Shown here one piece after another: positions 19,054-28,542 of a DNA stretch of 64,000 bases. Under the pieces are notes generated by a model, which searched no databases, was not told the DNA's origin, and worked only from the letters and a program-made list of their open reading frames with translations. Both the position numbers and the translations under genes were made by a program. Each line of letters begins with the position of its first letter. The first letter of the stretch is position 1. This DNA is from Methylotenera versatilis 79 (lineage in GTDB: Bacteria > Pseudomonadota > Gammaproteobacteria > Burkholderiales > Methylophilaceae): assembly GCF_000384375.1 (NCBI RefSeq), contig NZ_ARVX01000001.1:62001-126000 (forward strand), read 5' to 3'.

Positions 19054-20613
19054 ATGTTTAAACATTATTCTTCGCTAATCATTGCAGTCGCAATCAGCTT
19101 AAATTTTTCCGCTTGCGGCACGAACCCGGTTACCAAAAAAACAGAATTTCAGTTTGTTTCAGAAGACAAAGAAATTGCGATTGGTAAAGAAAACTACTCC
19201 CCTGCTCGCCAATCACAAGGCGGCGATTACATTATCGACCCAGAGTTAACCGCCTATGTGCAGGATATTGGCAAGCGCCTTGGTGCGGTTTCTGATCGCC
19301 CAGAATTGCCTTATGAGTTTGTCGTGTTGAACGACTCGGTACCAAATGCCTGGGCAATGCCGGGCGGCAAAATCGCGTTTAATCGTGGCTTATTATATGA
19401 ATTAAATAGCGAAGCAGAATTAGCCGCTGTTATGGGTCATGAGATTGTGCATGCGGCCGCACGCCACGGCGCAAAAGGCATGGAGCGCGGCATGTTATTA
19501 CAAGGCGCAATGATTGCAGTAGGCATTGGCGCGCAAAACAGTAATTACGGCAATTTAATTGTGGGTGCATCACAGCTTGGTGCGCAATTAACCACTAGTA
19601 AATATGGTCGCGATGCAGAATCAGAATCTGATTATTACGGCATGTTGTATATGAAAAAAGCAGGTTACGACCCTTCCGCCGCAGTCACTTTACAAGAAAC
19701 GTTTGTGCGCTTGAGCGCAGACAAAAAAAGTGATTTTATTACTGGGCTATTTGCCAGCCACCCACCATCTCAAGAGCGCGTGAATGCCAACAAAGCAACG
19801 CTAGCCAAAATTGGTGCTGGCGGCAATCTAGGCAAAGAAGTTTATGCGCAAAAAGTCGCTAAGGTAAAAGCTACTGAGGCAGCCTACAAAGCCTACGATG
19901 AAGGTGTAAAAGCGTTAGCCAAAAAAGATACCGTTACTGCAACCAAGTTGGCAAAACAAGCCATTGCAGGAGAACCGCGCGAAGCACGTTTTCAAGAACT
20001 GTTAGGCGATATCGCTTTAACCGATAAAAAATCGCAAGAAGCAATTGGCTACTACGAAAAAGCCATCAAAATGCAGCCCGATTACTTTAAACCACACATT
20101 CAAACTGGCATTGCTTTATTTAACTTAGGCAAAAAAACCGAAGCCGAACCTTACTTAAAACGTGCAAACGAATTACTACCCACCGCGCCAGGATATGCAT
20201 TAATGGGGCAAATTGCCGAAAGCCGCGGCCAAACCGATTTAGCCTTACAAAATTATCAAATGGCCGCCAGCTCAAATTCAGAAATTGGCAAAGAAGCCTC
20301 TGAGCGCGCCATGCGCATTGATTTACCGCGCAATCCAGCTAAATACATACAATCCGGCGTGCAAGCAGATAATGCAGGTAATTTATACGCGATTGTGCAA
20401 AATGGTACTTCTGTGCCAATCGGTCGTGTGCAAGTGCGCGTAGTGAAGTATGACGCACAAACTGGTCGCGCGATTGGGCAAAGCAGACCGATGGTTATTA
20501 ATGGCGTTGCAGCAGGTAAACGTAATCAAATTGCGGTAGGTGAGCGGATTAAAACAGCGCAAGAAGTGCAGCTTTATAAGGTCGTAGTTGAGGCTGCCGA
20601 ACTGGTTAAATGA
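19054..20613 (+). CDS. M48-family periplasmic metalloprotease lipoprotein with TPR repeats
   Basis: A 519-residue protein with a lipoprotein signal (NFSAC, Cys21). The peptidase domain carries the zinc motif HEIVH at 129-133 and the downstream Glu ligand region DAESESDYYGMLYM. A tetratricopeptide-like region follows (about 285-410; e.g. AIGYYEKAIKMQPDYFKPHIQ), and the C-terminus is a beta-rich domain. This architecture resembles BepA/LoiP-type proteases that monitor outer-membrane protein assembly, though the C-terminal domain goes beyond BepA. It stands alone downstream of fur. Confidence 0.88.
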   Translation: MFKHYSSLIIAVAISLNFSACGTNPVTKKTEFQFVSEDKEIAIGKENYSPARQSQGGDYIIDPELTAYVQDIGKRLGAVSDRPELPYEFVVLNDSVPNAWAMPGGKIAFNRGLLYELNSEAELAAVMGHEIVHAAARHGAKGMERGMLLQGAMIAVGIGAQNSNYGNLIVGASQLGAQLTTSKYGRDAESESDYYGMLYMKKAGYDPSAAVTLQETFVRLSADKKSDFITGLFASHPPSQERVNANKATLAKIGAGGNLGKEVYAQKVAKVKATEAAYKAYDEGVKALAKKDTVTATKLAKQAIAGEPREARFQELLGDIALTDKKSQEAIGYYEKAIKMQPDYFKPHIQTGIALFNLGKKTEAEPYLKRANELLPTAPGYALMGQIAESRGQTDLALQNYQMAASSNSEIGKEASERAMRIDLPRNPAKYIQSGVQADNAGNLYAIVQNGTSVPIGRVQVRVVKYDAQTGRAIGQSRPMVINGVAAGKRNQIAVGERIKTAQEVQLYKVVVEAAELVK

Positions 20614-20765
20614 AATAATGGGCATTCATTTCACGTTAGTCAAAACAGGTGCGATAAAAATATTTAACCAATTGATTTAAAAAATGATTAAGCAAACCAC
20701 TATTAATTTAACAACCTACCCAAATAAAAGATTAAGTTCGGATTTGGGGTCTACTTTACGTTAGG

Positions 20766-21359
20766 ATGAAAATGCGATTCCGCTTTTGGATGATTCTAGT
20801 TTTTACTCTCAGTGGTTGCGCAACCGCAACTTCTGTTAATCTTTCATCAAACAGCATTGCAAGCGAAGCCTCTTTCTTATTTGCAGATGAGCGTTCTGAA
20901 AAGCAGAAAAGCTCTTATCAGCAAACAGATTCTAGCGGTAGAAATGTTTATTTTGGTGATAACACACTAAACCCAACAGGGCCGCAATTGCTTAAAGGAA
21001 TGCTTCAGCAAAATCTAAGCATTGAATTAACTGGGAAAAAAATTGTGCTTACTGACTTTCTAGTGATTGTAACTGATCCCACAGTATCAATAGACAAAGC
21101 AAGACTACAAGCCACCTCTGCCCAGGTGCCTAATGGAGTAGCTGTTACGCCTTTAGCAGAAGCGCTCATTTATAGCATAGAGAGCGGTAAAAAAAATGTT
21201 TATATTCGAATAACTGGAAAAGTTGGGAACAATGATTACTCTAATCAAAATTCTAGAAACTTTTGGGCTGGAGCTTCTGAGTCTGACATCAAATCTCTTA
21301 TTAATAAAACACTTGATGACTCAGTCAAAGAAATTAGGAATATTGTGACAAAAAAATGA
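20766..21359 (+). CDS. Lipoprotein of unknown function
   Basis: A 197-residue protein with a clear lipoprotein signal: positive start, hydrophobic stretch and lipobox LSGC (Cys18). The mature part is polar, with no repeats or catalytic motifs that I recognise. A WAGASESDIKSLINKTLDDSV stretch near the C-terminus resembles the final helix of small envelope lipoproteins with a DUF-type alpha/beta fold, but I cannot name the family. It is a single gene facing recN tail-to-tail. The ATG at 20766 is preceded by TTAGG. Confidence 0.75.
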   Translation: MKMRFRFWMILVFTLSGCATATSVNLSSNSIASEASFLFADERSEKQKSSYQQTDSSGRNVYFGDNTLNPTGPQLLKGMLQQNLSIELTGKKIVLTDFLVIVTDPTVSIDKARLQATSAQVPNGVAVTPLAEALIYSIESGKKNVYIRITGKVGNNDYSNQNSRNFWAGASESDIKSLINKTLDDSVKEIRNIVTKK

Positions 21360-21442
21360 TTTTCTTATGTCTCAAGAAACTTGTCATCCTAACCCATCAT
21401 TCAAGCTGGACTGGTTTAGCTAGATCCTTAATTCAAAAATTA

Positions 21443-23092
21443 TTAGACACCCAGCATCTCTTTTGCATGACTACGCGTGGTTTCGGTTATATTCAAACCT
21501 CCCAACATACGCGCGATCTCCTCTACTCGCTCATCTACATTTAACGCTTGAATATGGCTTAAAGTTGCACCATTTTCTTGGGTTTTGCTCACTTGCAAAT
21601 GTTGCATGGCTTGCGATGCGACTTGCGGCAAATGCGTAATGACTAACACTTGGCGTTCTACACCTAATTGTTTTAGCAATTGCCCAACGACTTCTGCTAC
21701 GCCACCGCCGATACCTACATCGACTTCATCAAAAATCATGCATGGCACACTGCCTTGGCTTGCCGTTGTAACATGTAGCGCTAAACTGATGCGTGACAAT
21801 TCGCCGCCAGAAGCCACTTTATTTAATGGTCGCGGCTCAACGCCTGCATGACCTGCCACTAAAAATTCTACTGTTTCTAAACCGTTAACTGACGGCTCAC
21901 ATGCAATTAATGCAACATCAAATTTGCCGCCACTTAATGATAAACGTTGCATTTCTGCGCTGATTTTTTGGCTTAATATTTTGGCTGCCTGTTGGCGACT
22001 TTGGCTTAATTGCTTAGCTAAATCTTGGTAGATTTTTAACGCTTCCGCCTCTTGTTTCGCCAGCGCGCCATCATTGGCAAAGCTTTCTAATTCCGTCATG
22101 CGCATTTGGCATATCACTAGCAAATCGGGCAGTTCTTCTGGCTTGCTGCGATATTTGCGCGCAATATTATGTATGGCTTGAATGCGATTATCCACTTCAG
22201 CCAACCTTGCAGGATCTAACTCCGCACGTTGTAAATAGCGGTTTAACGCGCGACTAGCTTCTTCCAGTTGTATTAGCGCAGAATCAACACCATCTGCCGC
22301 CTCTTTTAATTGCCTATCAAATTCTACTAATGCGACTAACTTTTGTTGCACTTGGGCAAGCATGCCAGCAGCATTTACATCGCTTTCATCTAACAGCGAA
22401 ATACACGCTTCTAAACCTGCCAGCAAACTAGCGCCGTTAGCTAAACGATGATGTTCTGATTGTGTTTCCTGCCAATCTTCTAGCGAAAAATTTAGCTGAC
22501 TCAACTCACGCGTTTGGTCGCGCAACTCTGCTAATTCATCGGCATAAGCCGCTGCATTTTTTTCAGCATCTATTCGTTGGCTATTTAATTGCGCCCAAGT
22601 TTTATATTGTTTCGCTACTTGGCTTGTTAATGCTGAACTACTAGCAAAATCATCCAAAATTTGTCTTTGGGTAGTCGGCTTAAGTAAAGAGTGATGCGCA
22701 TTTTGGCTATAAATATCCACCAAAAACTCGCCTAACTCTTTCATCTGATTAACGGTTGCAGATGCCCCATTAATAAAACCGCGACTGCGTCCATCCGCAT
22801 AAATCACGCGCCGTAACATCAGCGAATCATCCGCCTCAATCTCGTTTTCACTTAACCAATTTTTGGCGGCAATATTTTGATTAATGGAAAAAGTCGCGCT
22901 AATATCGGCTTTATCTGTGCCTGCGCGCGCAATCAAGCCATCATTTCGCGCACCCAAAGCCAATGATAACGCATCAATTAAAATGGATTTACCCGCGCCA
23001 GTTTCGCCGGTTAGCGTGGTAAAGCCGTTTTCAAACTCTAAATCGAGCGTGTCTACAATAATGAAATCGCGAATGGAAAGTGCTTGTAGCAT
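21443..23092 (-). CDS. recN: DNA repair protein RecN
   Basis: RecN is an SMC-like ATPase that helps repair double-strand breaks. The 549-residue protein has Walker A GETGAGKS (29-36), a long coiled-coil middle, the ABC signature ASGGELSRISLAL and Walker B MIFDEVDVGIGG. Its length is typical. It is the last gene of a nadK/MoaF-like/recN group on the minus strand. Confidence 0.97.
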   Translation of the reverse strand: MLQALSIRDFIIVDTLDLEFENGFTTLTGETGAGKSILIDALSLALGARNDGLIARAGTDKADISATFSINQNIAAKNWLSENEIEADDSLMLRRVIYADGRSRGFINGASATVNQMKELGEFLVDIYSQNAHHSLLKPTTQRQILDDFASSSALTSQVAKQYKTWAQLNSQRIDAEKNAAAYADELAELRDQTRELSQLNFSLEDWQETQSEHHRLANGASLLAGLEACISLLDESDVNAAGMLAQVQQKLVALVEFDRQLKEAADGVDSALIQLEEASRALNRYLQRAELDPARLAEVDNRIQAIHNIARKYRSKPEELPDLLVICQMRMTELESFANDGALAKQEAEALKIYQDLAKQLSQSRQQAAKILSQKISAEMQRLSLSGGKFDVALIACEPSVNGLETVEFLVAGHAGVEPRPLNKVASGGELSRISLALHVTTASQGSVPCMIFDEVDVGIGGGVAEVVGQLLKQLGVERQVLVITHLPQVASQAMQHLQVSKTQENGATLSHIQALNVDERVEEIARMLGGLNITETTRSHAKEMLGV

Positions 23093-23189
23093 AGTTAACT
23101 ATTTTTTGATGCTAAAAATGGGTTAAGTCTTGGTTTTAATAGGTTAAATTCTAGTAAATTAAATCTTAGTTTCATGTATGACTTTCCGT

Positions 23190-23558
23190 CTATTTTTCAC
23201 GAACAATCGTGCCTTCCAGCACATAACGGTTTTTGCCTTCAATAATGGTGGAATAGACTTTCATTTGCCTAAAGTTAACCGCTTGACTGACTTGAACACC
23301 GGTTTTTTCTACCCAAGTTACGTAATAGATATGCTTATTTAATTCATATCTCTGAGGTTTTTCTAAACCTTTTGTGCCAACTTCTGGCCCTTTTATGCAT
23401 TCCCATGCCATGTGTTCATTGTCTTTAGCAATCACGCGATATGTGTTACCTGAGTTATATTGATATAGGAATTGTCCGATATAAGCTTCAACGGCAAAAG
23501 CGTTTATGCTGATGCAACACATTGCAAAAGCCGCAGCAAATAGTTTAATTTTTAGCAT
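23190..23558 (-). CDS. Small exported MoaF-like protein
   Basis: A 122-residue protein with a signal peptide (cleavage near AFA|VEA, about residue 22), then a compact beta-rich domain. The segment IYYVTWVEKTGVQVSQAVNF followed by VYSTI matches the MoaF-like calycin motif (WxExTG-x-N/S-x-S-x-V-x-D/N-F). Such proteins bind small hydrophobic ligands; the ligand here is unknown. It begins 11 bases after nadK and precedes recN, so it splits a common nadK-recN pair. Confidence 0.65.
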   Translation of the reverse strand: MLKIKLFAAAFAMCCISINAFAVEAYIGQFLYQYNSGNTYRVIAKDNEHMAWECIKGPEVGTKGLEKPQRYELNKHIYYVTWVEKTGVQVSQAVNFRQMKVYSTIIEGKNRYVLEGTIVREK

Positions 23559-23569
23559 AAATTGAATTT

Positions 23570-24439
23570 CTAACCCCAGTTCAACTTGTTGCGCAACATA
23601 TCAAAATAACAGTATTCGCTTGGATGCAGCAACTTCACTTCTTTTTCTGCGCGTTGGATTAAAATCCTGTCGCCGCTTTCTAGCAACATTTGAAATTGCC
23701 CGTCATAACTCACTTGGCCGTCATCGCTTTGTATCAAGGTAATTTGAATCAAGCTAGAACTATTAACCGCAATAGGCCGATTGCTGAGCGTATGCGGGCT
23801 AACTGGCACAATCGCGATAGCTTCTAAACTAGGATGCAAAATCGGCCCGCCCGCACTTAGCGCATAAGCCGTAGTGCCAGTTGGCGTGCTTAAAATCAAA
23901 CCATCTGCGCGCTGTTTGTGCACAAAACTGCCATTGATTTCAACCGCAATCTCAATCAAACGTAAGCCGCCTTTAATCACGATATCGTTAAACGCCAAGC
24001 CTTGATAAATGGTTTTTCCGCCACGCAATATTTTGGCATTCAGTAACATGCGCGATTCGATTTGGTAGCGATTGGATAGAATCCTATCCAATGAGCGCAG
24101 CATATCTTCTGCACGCAAATCAGTTAAAAAACCAAAGCGGCCGCGGTTAATGCCCACCAACGGAATATTATAATCAATCAGATTTCTTGCCACACTTAAC
24201 ATAGTGCCATCGCCGCCCATCACAATAGCTAAATCTACTTTGCTGCCTATCTTTGCCAATGCTGCAGTTTTAAAACCAGATAATTCCGCGTATTTCGCCG
24301 TATTTTCTTCTATCCAAACTTCTACATTTTTAGCTCTTAAGTGGCGTGCTAAATCCGCTAAGTCCGTTTGCATTTGCTGCAACGCAAATTGATTCATGTA
24401 TTTGCCAATAATGGCGATAGATTTGAACGGTTGAGTCAT
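23570..24439 (-). CDS. nadK: NAD kinase
   Basis: NadK phosphorylates NAD to NADP. The 289-residue protein has the GGDGT loop (75-79), the conserved GINRGRFGFLTD, and the TPTGTTAYALSAGGP and SNRPI motifs of the C-terminal domain. It is divergent from hrcA, and the small MoaF-like gene follows it directly. Confidence 0.97.
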   Translation of the reverse strand: MTQPFKSIAIIGKYMNQFALQQMQTDLADLARHLRAKNVEVWIEENTAKYAELSGFKTAALAKIGSKVDLAIVMGGDGTMLSVARNLIDYNIPLVGINRGRFGFLTDLRAEDMLRSLDRILSNRYQIESRMLLNAKILRGGKTIYQGLAFNDIVIKGGLRLIEIAVEINGSFVHKQRADGLILSTPTGTTAYALSAGGPILHPSLEAIAIVPVSPHTLSNRPIAVNSSSLIQITLIQSDDGQVSYDGQFQMLLESGDRILIQRAEKEVKLLHPSEYCYFDMLRNKLNWG

Positions 24440-24520
24440 CTCACTATTAAATCATAGATTAGGATATTTGAAAAAGTGAGCGTATAAAAATAGGCAAAAA
24501 AACTGTACCAACATGAACTT

Positions 24521-24543
24521 AGCTGGCATAAATAGACCCAGCT
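24521..24543. promoter_or_regulatory. Inverted repeat in the nadK-hrcA intergenic region
   Basis: AGCTGG and CCAGCT are separated by 11 bases in the 189-base divergent region. It could be an operator or a weak hairpin. It is not a CIRCE element. Confidence 0.25.
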
Positions 24544-24628
24544 TTAAAAATCACTTAAAACTCAAAAATTAAACACGACTTAAGCGATATAATGGCCGTT
24601 AATTAACGATTTATTCAGCTGATTCAAT

Positions 24629-25639
24629 TTGGACAAACGCGCGCAAATCTTGCTAAAAACCTTGGTAGAACATTACATTAGTGATGGTCAGCCAATCGGC
24701 TCGCGCACGCTTTTACAACATAGCGGGCTTGATGTTAGCGCAGCGACGATTCGTAACGTGATGTCTGATTTAGAACAGCTCGGTTTTATCGCCAGCCCGC
24801 ACACATCTGCAGGCCGCATTCCCACCCAAAAAGGTTATCGCTTATTTGTTGATTCTTTACTAACAGTTCAGCCACTTGAAAGCCAAGCCATTCAGTTAAT
24901 GAAAATGGGTTTGAATTCGCCGAATCAAAACGAGTTAATCAGCAGCGCGGCAGATATGTTGTCGCAATTGACGCAGTTTGCAGGCGTGGTGATGATTCCC
25001 AAACGGCAACGTGTTGCATTTAAACACCTGGAATTTTTGCCTTTAAGTGACAAACGCATTTTGGTGATTATTGTGACCAGCGATGGCAATGTGCAGAACC
25101 GCATTATTTTGGCTGAAAAACCTTATTCAGCTAGCGAGTTAACCCAAGCCAGCAATTACTTTAACGCTAATTTTTCTGGGCAAACATTTACAGAAGTACA
25201 GCAAAAACTGCATCTTGAGCTGAAACAAATGCAAACTGATATTAATCAATTGATGGCGGCAGCATTAGAGGCTAGCAGTAAAGCCGTAGATAACGATGGC
25301 GTGGTAATCGCTGGTGAGCGTAATTTATTACAAGTGGATGAACTTTCCACCAATGTGAATAGTTTGCGCAAATTGTTTGAGATATTCGAACGGCGTACTT
25401 CATTAATGCAATTGCTAGATAACAGCCAGCGTGCGGAAGGTATTCAAATTTTTATCGGTGGGGAAAGCGGCTATTTGCCTTTAGACGAATGCAGCATGAT
25501 TACCGCGCCTTATGAGGCGGATGGTCAGGTGGTCGGCACGCTCGGCGTTATTGGCCCAACTAGAATGGCTTATGAACGCGTGATTCCGATTGTGGATGTG
25601 ACGGCGAAATTGCTGTCAAACGCGCTATCAAACTCTTAA
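24629..25639 (+). CDS. hrcA: Heat-inducible transcription repressor HrcA
   Basis: HrcA represses chaperone genes by binding CIRCE and is itself folded by GroEL. The 336-residue protein begins with the winged helix (AQILLKTLVEHYISDGQPIGSRTL, VSAATIRNVMSDLEQLGF) and continues with the regulatory GAF-like domain. The TTG at 24629 fits the family start; no in-frame ATG fits better. A TATAAT lies at 24588-24593, 36 bases ahead. No CIRCE sequence is visible before hrcA, grpE or dnaK in this window, so its target is likely elsewhere (groESL). Confidence 0.95.
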   Translation: MDKRAQILLKTLVEHYISDGQPIGSRTLLQHSGLDVSAATIRNVMSDLEQLGFIASPHTSAGRIPTQKGYRLFVDSLLTVQPLESQAIQLMKMGLNSPNQNELISSAADMLSQLTQFAGVVMIPKRQRVAFKHLEFLPLSDKRILVIIVTSDGNVQNRIILAEKPYSASELTQASNYFNANFSGQTFTEVQQKLHLELKQMQTDINQLMAAALEASSKAVDNDGVVIAGERNLLQVDELSTNVNSLRKLFEIFERRTSLMQLLDNSQRAEGIQIFIGGESGYLPLDECSMITAPYEADGQVVGTLGVIGPTRMAYERVIPIVDVTAKLLSNALSNS

Positions 25640-25700
25640 ACCTGTCGGCTATCGTGTTGTTAATAGCTATTGGCAAGCGTTTACTCTAAAATTATTTAAT

Positions 25701-26819
25701 ATGGCTTATTACAACTCCGAACCATCTTTTTCCCATGGCGATCAACTTAAAGTCGGTATCTTAATCGCGAATCTTGGCACACCAGATGCGCCCACCGCCA
25801 AAGCTTTACGGCCATATCTGCGTCAGTTTTTAAGTGATACGCGTGTGGTCGAAATTCCACGTGCAATTTGGTGGTTTATTCTGAACGGCATTATTTTGCT
25901 TATCCGCCCAAAAAAATCAGCCGCTAAATACGCGCAAGTATGGACTAGTGAAGGTTCGCCTTTGTTGGTGCATGCGCAAAAACAAACCCAATTATTGCGT
26001 GGTTTTTTAGCGCAAAAAATCAAATCACCATTCGCGGTTGAGTTAGGCATGAGCTATGGCAATCCCAGCATGCAATCGGCCATCGAAAAATTAAAAGCCC
26101 AGCATTGCGATAGGATTTTAGTCTTTCCATTGTTTCCGCAATACGCCGCCAGCAGTACATCTGCGACATTAGATGCCGTGTGGAAAGTACTACTTAAAAT
26201 GCGTAACGTGCCTGCAGTGCGCACGATTCGCAGCTATCATAACCATCCTGCTTATATTGCAGCGCTGGCAAAAAGTGTACAGGCACATTGGCAAATTAAC
26301 GGAAAGCCGACTAAATTAGTCATGAGCTTTCACGGCGTACCGAAAGTACATTTAACCAAAGGCGACCCGTATCACTGTGCTTGTCATAAAACGGGCCGTT
26401 TATTGGCTGAGGCATTAGGTTTAGGTAAAGACGAATATGTCATCGCGTTTCAATCGCGCTTTGGTAAACAAGAATGGCTGAAACCCTATTTAGCATCAAC
26501 ATTAGAAGCCCTAGGCAAAGCAAAAACCAAGCGTGTTGATGTGATTTGTCCAGGATTCAGCAGCGATTGTTTAGAGACTTTAGAAGAAATCGCTATGGAA
26601 GGAAAAGAAATTTTCACGCATGTTGGCGGCGGCCAATATCATTACATTCCTGCCCTCAACGAAAATGATGCTTGGATTCACGCGATGACTGAAATTGCGC
26701 TGGAAAACCTGCAAGGCTGGGTGACGACTGATTCCCTTGGTGATTGGGATAGCGCGTTGGCGAAAAAAGACAATGAGATGACTAAATTACGAGCGCAAGC
26801 TTTGGGTGCAAATCAATAA
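25701..26819 (+). CDS. hemH: Ferrochelatase
   Basis: HemH inserts Fe2+ into protoporphyrin IX, the last step of heme synthesis. The 372-residue protein has the N-terminal GILIANLGTPDAPT, the metal-site His in MSFHGVP and the conserved PGFSSDCLETLEEI. It follows hrcA by about 60 bases. After it comes an intergenic repeat and then the LPS block. Confidence 0.97.
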   Translation: MAYYNSEPSFSHGDQLKVGILIANLGTPDAPTAKALRPYLRQFLSDTRVVEIPRAIWWFILNGIILLIRPKKSAAKYAQVWTSEGSPLLVHAQKQTQLLRGFLAQKIKSPFAVELGMSYGNPSMQSAIEKLKAQHCDRILVFPLFPQYAASSTSATLDAVWKVLLKMRNVPAVRTIRSYHNHPAYIAALAKSVQAHWQINGKPTKLVMSFHGVPKVHLTKGDPYHCACHKTGRLLAEALGLGKDEYVIAFQSRFGKQEWLKPYLASTLEALGKAKTKRVDVICPGFSSDCLETLEEIAMEGKEIFTHVGGGQYHYIPALNENDAWIHAMTEIALENLQGWVTTDSLGDWDSALAKKDNEMTKLRAQALGANQ

Positions 26820-26847
26820 GCGTTATACTTTCACAGATTCGATAAAT

Positions 26848-26957
26848 TCATTATATGAGATGAAGTGCTAGGAGCCGCGGAGCGAATGACGAAGATATAT
26901 CAATTAGATAGGCAAGGAATGAGTGAGCATGCGACAACGCGATTCGCTCATAGAATG
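26848..26957. repeat. Structured intergenic repeat, copy A
   Basis: An imperfect inverted repeat between hemH and hldD. Outer arms are CATTATATGAG and CTCATAGAATG; inner arms are GAGCGAAT (26880-26887) and ATTCGCTC (26942-26949). Near the middle is TATC-AATTA-GATA (26898-26910). It shares the small central hairpin, the TTA in its loop and the GGCAAGG and ACAACG words with copies B and C. Confidence 0.5.
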
Positions 26958-26962
26958 GATTT

Positions 26963-27967
26963 ATGATAGTTATTACTGGCGGCGCAGGCATGATTGGTTC
27001 CATCATCGCCTGGCACTTCAACAATAGTCGCAATGAAAAAGGTCAAATCCGCGATGATTTGGTTATTGTTGACCATCTTGCACATGAAGAACAGTGGCAG
27101 AACTTAGTTAAACGTCAGTACGTTCAATATCTGCAAAAAGACCAGTTGCTAGAATGGCTGCAAGATAGAAACGATATTGATGCGGTGATTCATATGGGCG
27201 CGATTAGCGCGACCATTGAGCGCGATTTCGACAAGCTGGTTGCCGACAATATTCACTATAGTCAAAATTTATGGTCTTGGTGTGCAGCTAAAAATGTACC
27301 TTTCTTTTACGCCAGTTCGGCTGCCACTTATGGCGATGGCACCTCTGGTTATAACGATGCAAATATTGAAAATCTGCGACCTTTGAATGGTTACGGTTAT
27401 TCAAAACATTTTTTTGATCAATGGGCATTACGTCAAGTCACCGAAAACGCGCCGCAACCACCCGCCTGGGCAGGTTTTAAATTTTTTAACGTTTACGGAC
27501 CTAATGAATACCATAAAGAGCGCATGGCTAGCGTGGCTTTTCATACGTTCAATCAAGTAGAAGCCACTGGCCGCATGAAGTTATTTAAAAGCAATAAAGC
27601 AGACTTTGCTGACGGCATGCAAAGTCGCGATTTTGTCTACGTAAAAGACTGCGCCAGTATTATCGCGTACTTTTTTGAACAAGCTGTTGCTAACAACCCA
27701 GCGCCAAACGGCATTTATAACATTGGTACAGGCAAAGCCCGCAGTTTTAACGATTTAGCCAACGCGGTAATGCAAAGCATGGGCAAAACGCCGCAAATTG
27801 ATTACATTGCCATGCCAGATGATTTGCAAGGTAAATACCAATATTTCACGGAAGCCAGCATGGATAAATTACGCGCTGCTGGTTACACTGCACCATTTAC
27901 TAGCCTTGAAGATGGCGTGCAAGATTATGTACAAAACTATCTATTAAGTGAGGACAAATACTGCTGA
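26963..27967 (+). CDS. hldD: ADP-L-glycero-D-manno-heptose 6-epimerase
   Basis: HldD converts ADP-D,D-heptose to ADP-L,D-heptose, the donor for the LPS inner core. The 334-residue protein is a short-chain epimerase with NADP-binding TGGAGMIGS at the start, the catalytic Tyr/Lys in YGYSK, and the family motif [14 protein letters not shown]. Its stop overlaps the gmhA ATG (TGATG), so the two are coupled. It is the first gene of the plus-strand heptose operon. Confidence 0.97.
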   Translation: MIVITGGAGMIGSIIAWHFNNSRNEKGQIRDDLVIVDHLAHEEQWQNLVKRQYVQYLQKDQLLEWLQDRNDIDAVIHMGAISATIERDFDKLVADNIHYSQNLWSWCAAKNVPFFYASSAATYGDGTSGYNDANIENLRPLNGYGYSKHFFDQWALRQVTENAPQPPAWAGFKFFNVYGPNEYHKERMASVAFHTFNQVEATGRMKLFKSNKADFADGMQSRDFVYVKDCASIIAYFFEQAVANNPAPNGIYNIGTGKARSFNDLANAVMQSMGKTPQIDYIAMPDDLQGKYQYFTEASMDKLRAAGYTAPFTSLEDGVQDYVQNYLLSEDKYC

Positions 27968-28527
27968 TGGATTACATTAATTACCTAAAAGGTGAACACG
28001 CCGCACACATGGCGATGTTTAATGCACTTGAACCACTTTTTCCCATGATCAGTGCGGTCGGCATTAAGATGCAAGACTGTATTAAATTTGGTGGGAAAAT
28101 CTTGATTATGGGCAACGGCGGTAGCGCGGCAGATAGCCAACATATTGCGGCAGAAATCGTCGGCCGTTTTAAAAAAGAACGCAAAGGCATGCCAGCAATC
28201 GCATTGACGACTGACACCTCAATTCTCACATCTGTGGGTAATGATTATGGCTACGATTACATTTTTGCGCGCCAAGTAGAAGCACTTTGCCGCCCAGAGG
28301 ATTTAGTCATTGGCATTACCACCAGTGGCAATAGCGCCAACGTAGTACGCGGTATGGAAGCAGCAAAAGAAGCTGGCGCAGTCACTGTCGGATTAACGGG
28401 CGGCAGCGGTGGAAAACTCAATGCCATTTGTGACTTTAATTTGGTCATGCCATCTTCCGTTACTGCACGCATTCAAGAAGCGCATATTTTTGTTGGTCAT
28501 TCTTTATGTGAAATTCTTGAGTCTTAA
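27967..28527 (+). CDS. gmhA: Phosphoheptose isomerase (SIS domain)
   Basis: GmhA isomerises sedoheptulose 7-phosphate to D-glycero-D-manno-heptose 7-phosphate, the first step to LPS heptose. The 186-residue SIS-domain protein has [15 protein letters not shown], the phosphate-binding TTSGNSANV and the C-terminal QEAHIFVGH with conserved Glu and His. It could be confused with the related DiaA family, but its position between hldD and hldE favours GmhA. Confidence 0.93.
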   Translation: MDYINYLKGEHAAHMAMFNALEPLFPMISAVGIKMQDCIKFGGKILIMGNGGSAADSQHIAAEIVGRFKKERKGMPAIALTTDTSILTSVGNDYGYDYIFARQVEALCRPEDLVIGITTSGNSANVVRGMEAAKEAGAVTVGLTGGSGGKLNAICDFNLVMPSSVTARIQEAHIFVGHSLCEILES

Positions 28528-28542
28528 AGATTGAGCCTTGAT

